Shown here in pieces: positions 5,537 to 6,163 of a DNA stretch of 6,163 nucleotides. The notes beneath the pieces were generated by a model, which was not told the DNA's origin, made no database searches, and saw nothing but the letters and a program-made list of their open reading frames with translations. A program made the position numbers and the translations under genes. The stretch covers positions 1 to 6,163 of the forward strand of contig CALWIE010000062.1 of assembly GCA_944380625.1 (NCBI GenBank). The letters are read 5' to 3'. Each line of letters begins with the position of its first letter. Positions within the stretch are counted from its first letter, which is position 1. Source of the stretch: an uncultured Clostridia bacterium. Its GTDB lineage: Bacteria; Bacillota_A; Clostridia; Oscillospirales; Acutalibacteraceae.

Positions 5537-5565
5537 TTGCTTTTCCCCGGCGTATCTTTTATAAT
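5537..5565 (+). promoter_or_regulatory. Sigma-A promoter of recA
   Basis: TTGCTT (5537-5542), a 17-bp spacer, and a perfect TATAAT (5560-5565). Transcription should start near 5572, giving a leader of about 44 nt. No terminator hairpin is visible between the kinase pair and this promoter, so read-through from the ABC-F operon into recA is possible. Confidence 0.75.
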
Positions 5566-5615
5566 AGGTCGTAAGGCAACGGATGGAAAAACGCTTTCAA
5601 CAGGAGGGTTTTTAT

Positions 5616-6163
5616 ATGGCAGAGAGCAAGCGGGTCCCGGTGAGCCCCAAGGCCGCCGGGGGAGCGGAGGAAAAGGCAAAGGCTTTGGAGACGGCCCTGG
5701 CCCAGATCAAAAAGCAGTTTGGCGAGGGGGCCGTTATGCGCCTGGGGCAGGACTCCGCCCTGAACGTGGAGGCCATCCCCACGGGGAGCCTCTCCCTGGA
5801 CCTGGCCCTGGGCATTGGGGGCCTGCCCCGGGGGCGGATTATCGAGGTGTACGGGCCGGAGTCCTCCGGCAAGACCACCCTGGCCCTGCACTGCATCGCC
5901 GAGGGGCAGAAGCGGGGCGGCAACGCCGCCTTCATCGACGTGGAGCACGCCCTGGACCCGGTGTACGCCGCCAATTTGGGGGTGGATGTGGAGAGCCTGC
6001 TGGTGAGCCAGCCGGACACCGGCGAGCAGGCCCTGGAGATCACCGAGGCCCTGGTGCGCTCCAACGCCATCGACGTGATCGTGGTGGACTCGGTGGCGGC
6101 CCTGGTGCCCCGGGCGGAGATCGAGGGCGAGATGGGCGACTCCCACGTGGGCCTGCAGGCCCG
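5616..6163 (+). CDS. recA: Recombinase RecA, N-terminal 182 codons (3' end outside window)
   Basis: The DNA strand-exchange and SOS co-protease protein. Visible parts are a Lys/Ala-rich N-terminal helix ([21 protein letters not shown]), [20 protein letters not shown], Walker [10 protein letters not shown] at 80-88, the [10 protein letters not shown] block (107-116), Walker B VIVVDS (154-159) and the start of DNA-binding loop L1 ([12 protein letters not shown]). RecA forms filaments on single-stranded DNA, pairs homologous strands, and triggers LexA self-cleavage. [10 protein letters not shown] has Val where FIDAEHALDP is usual, a conservative change. The leading [20 protein letters not shown] is somewhat longer than in many RecA proteins. 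ATG 5616 follows AGGAGG (5602-5607) by eight bases. The frame is open to the window edge; loop L2 and the C-terminal domain are not visible. Confidence 0.97.
   Translation, partial: MAESKRVPVSPKAAGGAEEKAKALETALAQIKKQFGEGAVMRLGQDSALNVEAIPTGSLSLDLALGIGGLPRGRIIEVYGPESSGKTTLALHCIAEGQKRGGNAAFIDVEHALDPVYAANLGVDVESLLVSQPDTGEQALEITEALVRSNAIDVIVVDSVAALVPRAEIEGEMGDSHVGLQA

Noticed and set aside
5107..5574. Gly/Ala-rich frame overlapping the second kinase
   Set aside because: Composition is that of an out-of-frame reading, and the kinase family blocks are in the frame ending at 5506.

Overview
The window looks like chromosomal DNA from a GC-rich, gut-type member of the Bacillota, probably Oscillospiraceae (Flavonifractor/Lawsonibacter-like). 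The reasons are strong AGGAGG ribosome binding sites, sigma-A promoters with TTGACA-type -35 boxes and extended -10 boxes, a LexA-like box near recA, high-GC codon use, and clostridial-type CysS, M28 peptidase and ABC-F proteins. The organism call is inference; no 16S or other marker is present. All genes are on the + strand.

Layout: the 3' end of cysS (1-309) is followed by a 226-bp hairpin-rich spacer that looks like a dispersed intergenic repeat. Next is a HAD-family hydrolase gene (536-1255), clearly less GC-rich than its neighbours. A sigma-A promoter overlaps its stop codon, and a terminator-like hairpin lies between that promoter and the gene for a cytoplasmic M28 zinc aminopeptidase (1339-2616).

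The second half is the most interesting part. After the M28 gene comes a 319-bp gene-free stretch with a near-consensus promoter (TTGACA-N17-TATGCT with TG motif), a three-codon reading frame (Met-Thr-Val-stop) behind a good Shine-Dalgarno, a long-range helix that buries that reading frame, and a 12-bp perfect terminator hairpin with a T-run. Only 23 bp later is the start codon of an antibiotic-resistance-type ABC-F ATPase (2936-4489). This is the architecture of ribosome-mediated transcription attenuation known for several ABC-F genes. Two small P-loop kinase genes follow as an operon (14-bp gap, then a 16-bp overlap). The second is broken by what looks like a one-base deletion. The cluster could be a drug-sensing ribosome-protection operon with accessory phosphotransferases; the substrates are unknown.

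The window ends with the promoter, a candidate LexA box and the first 182 codons of recA, which has its own promoter and is cut by the window edge.
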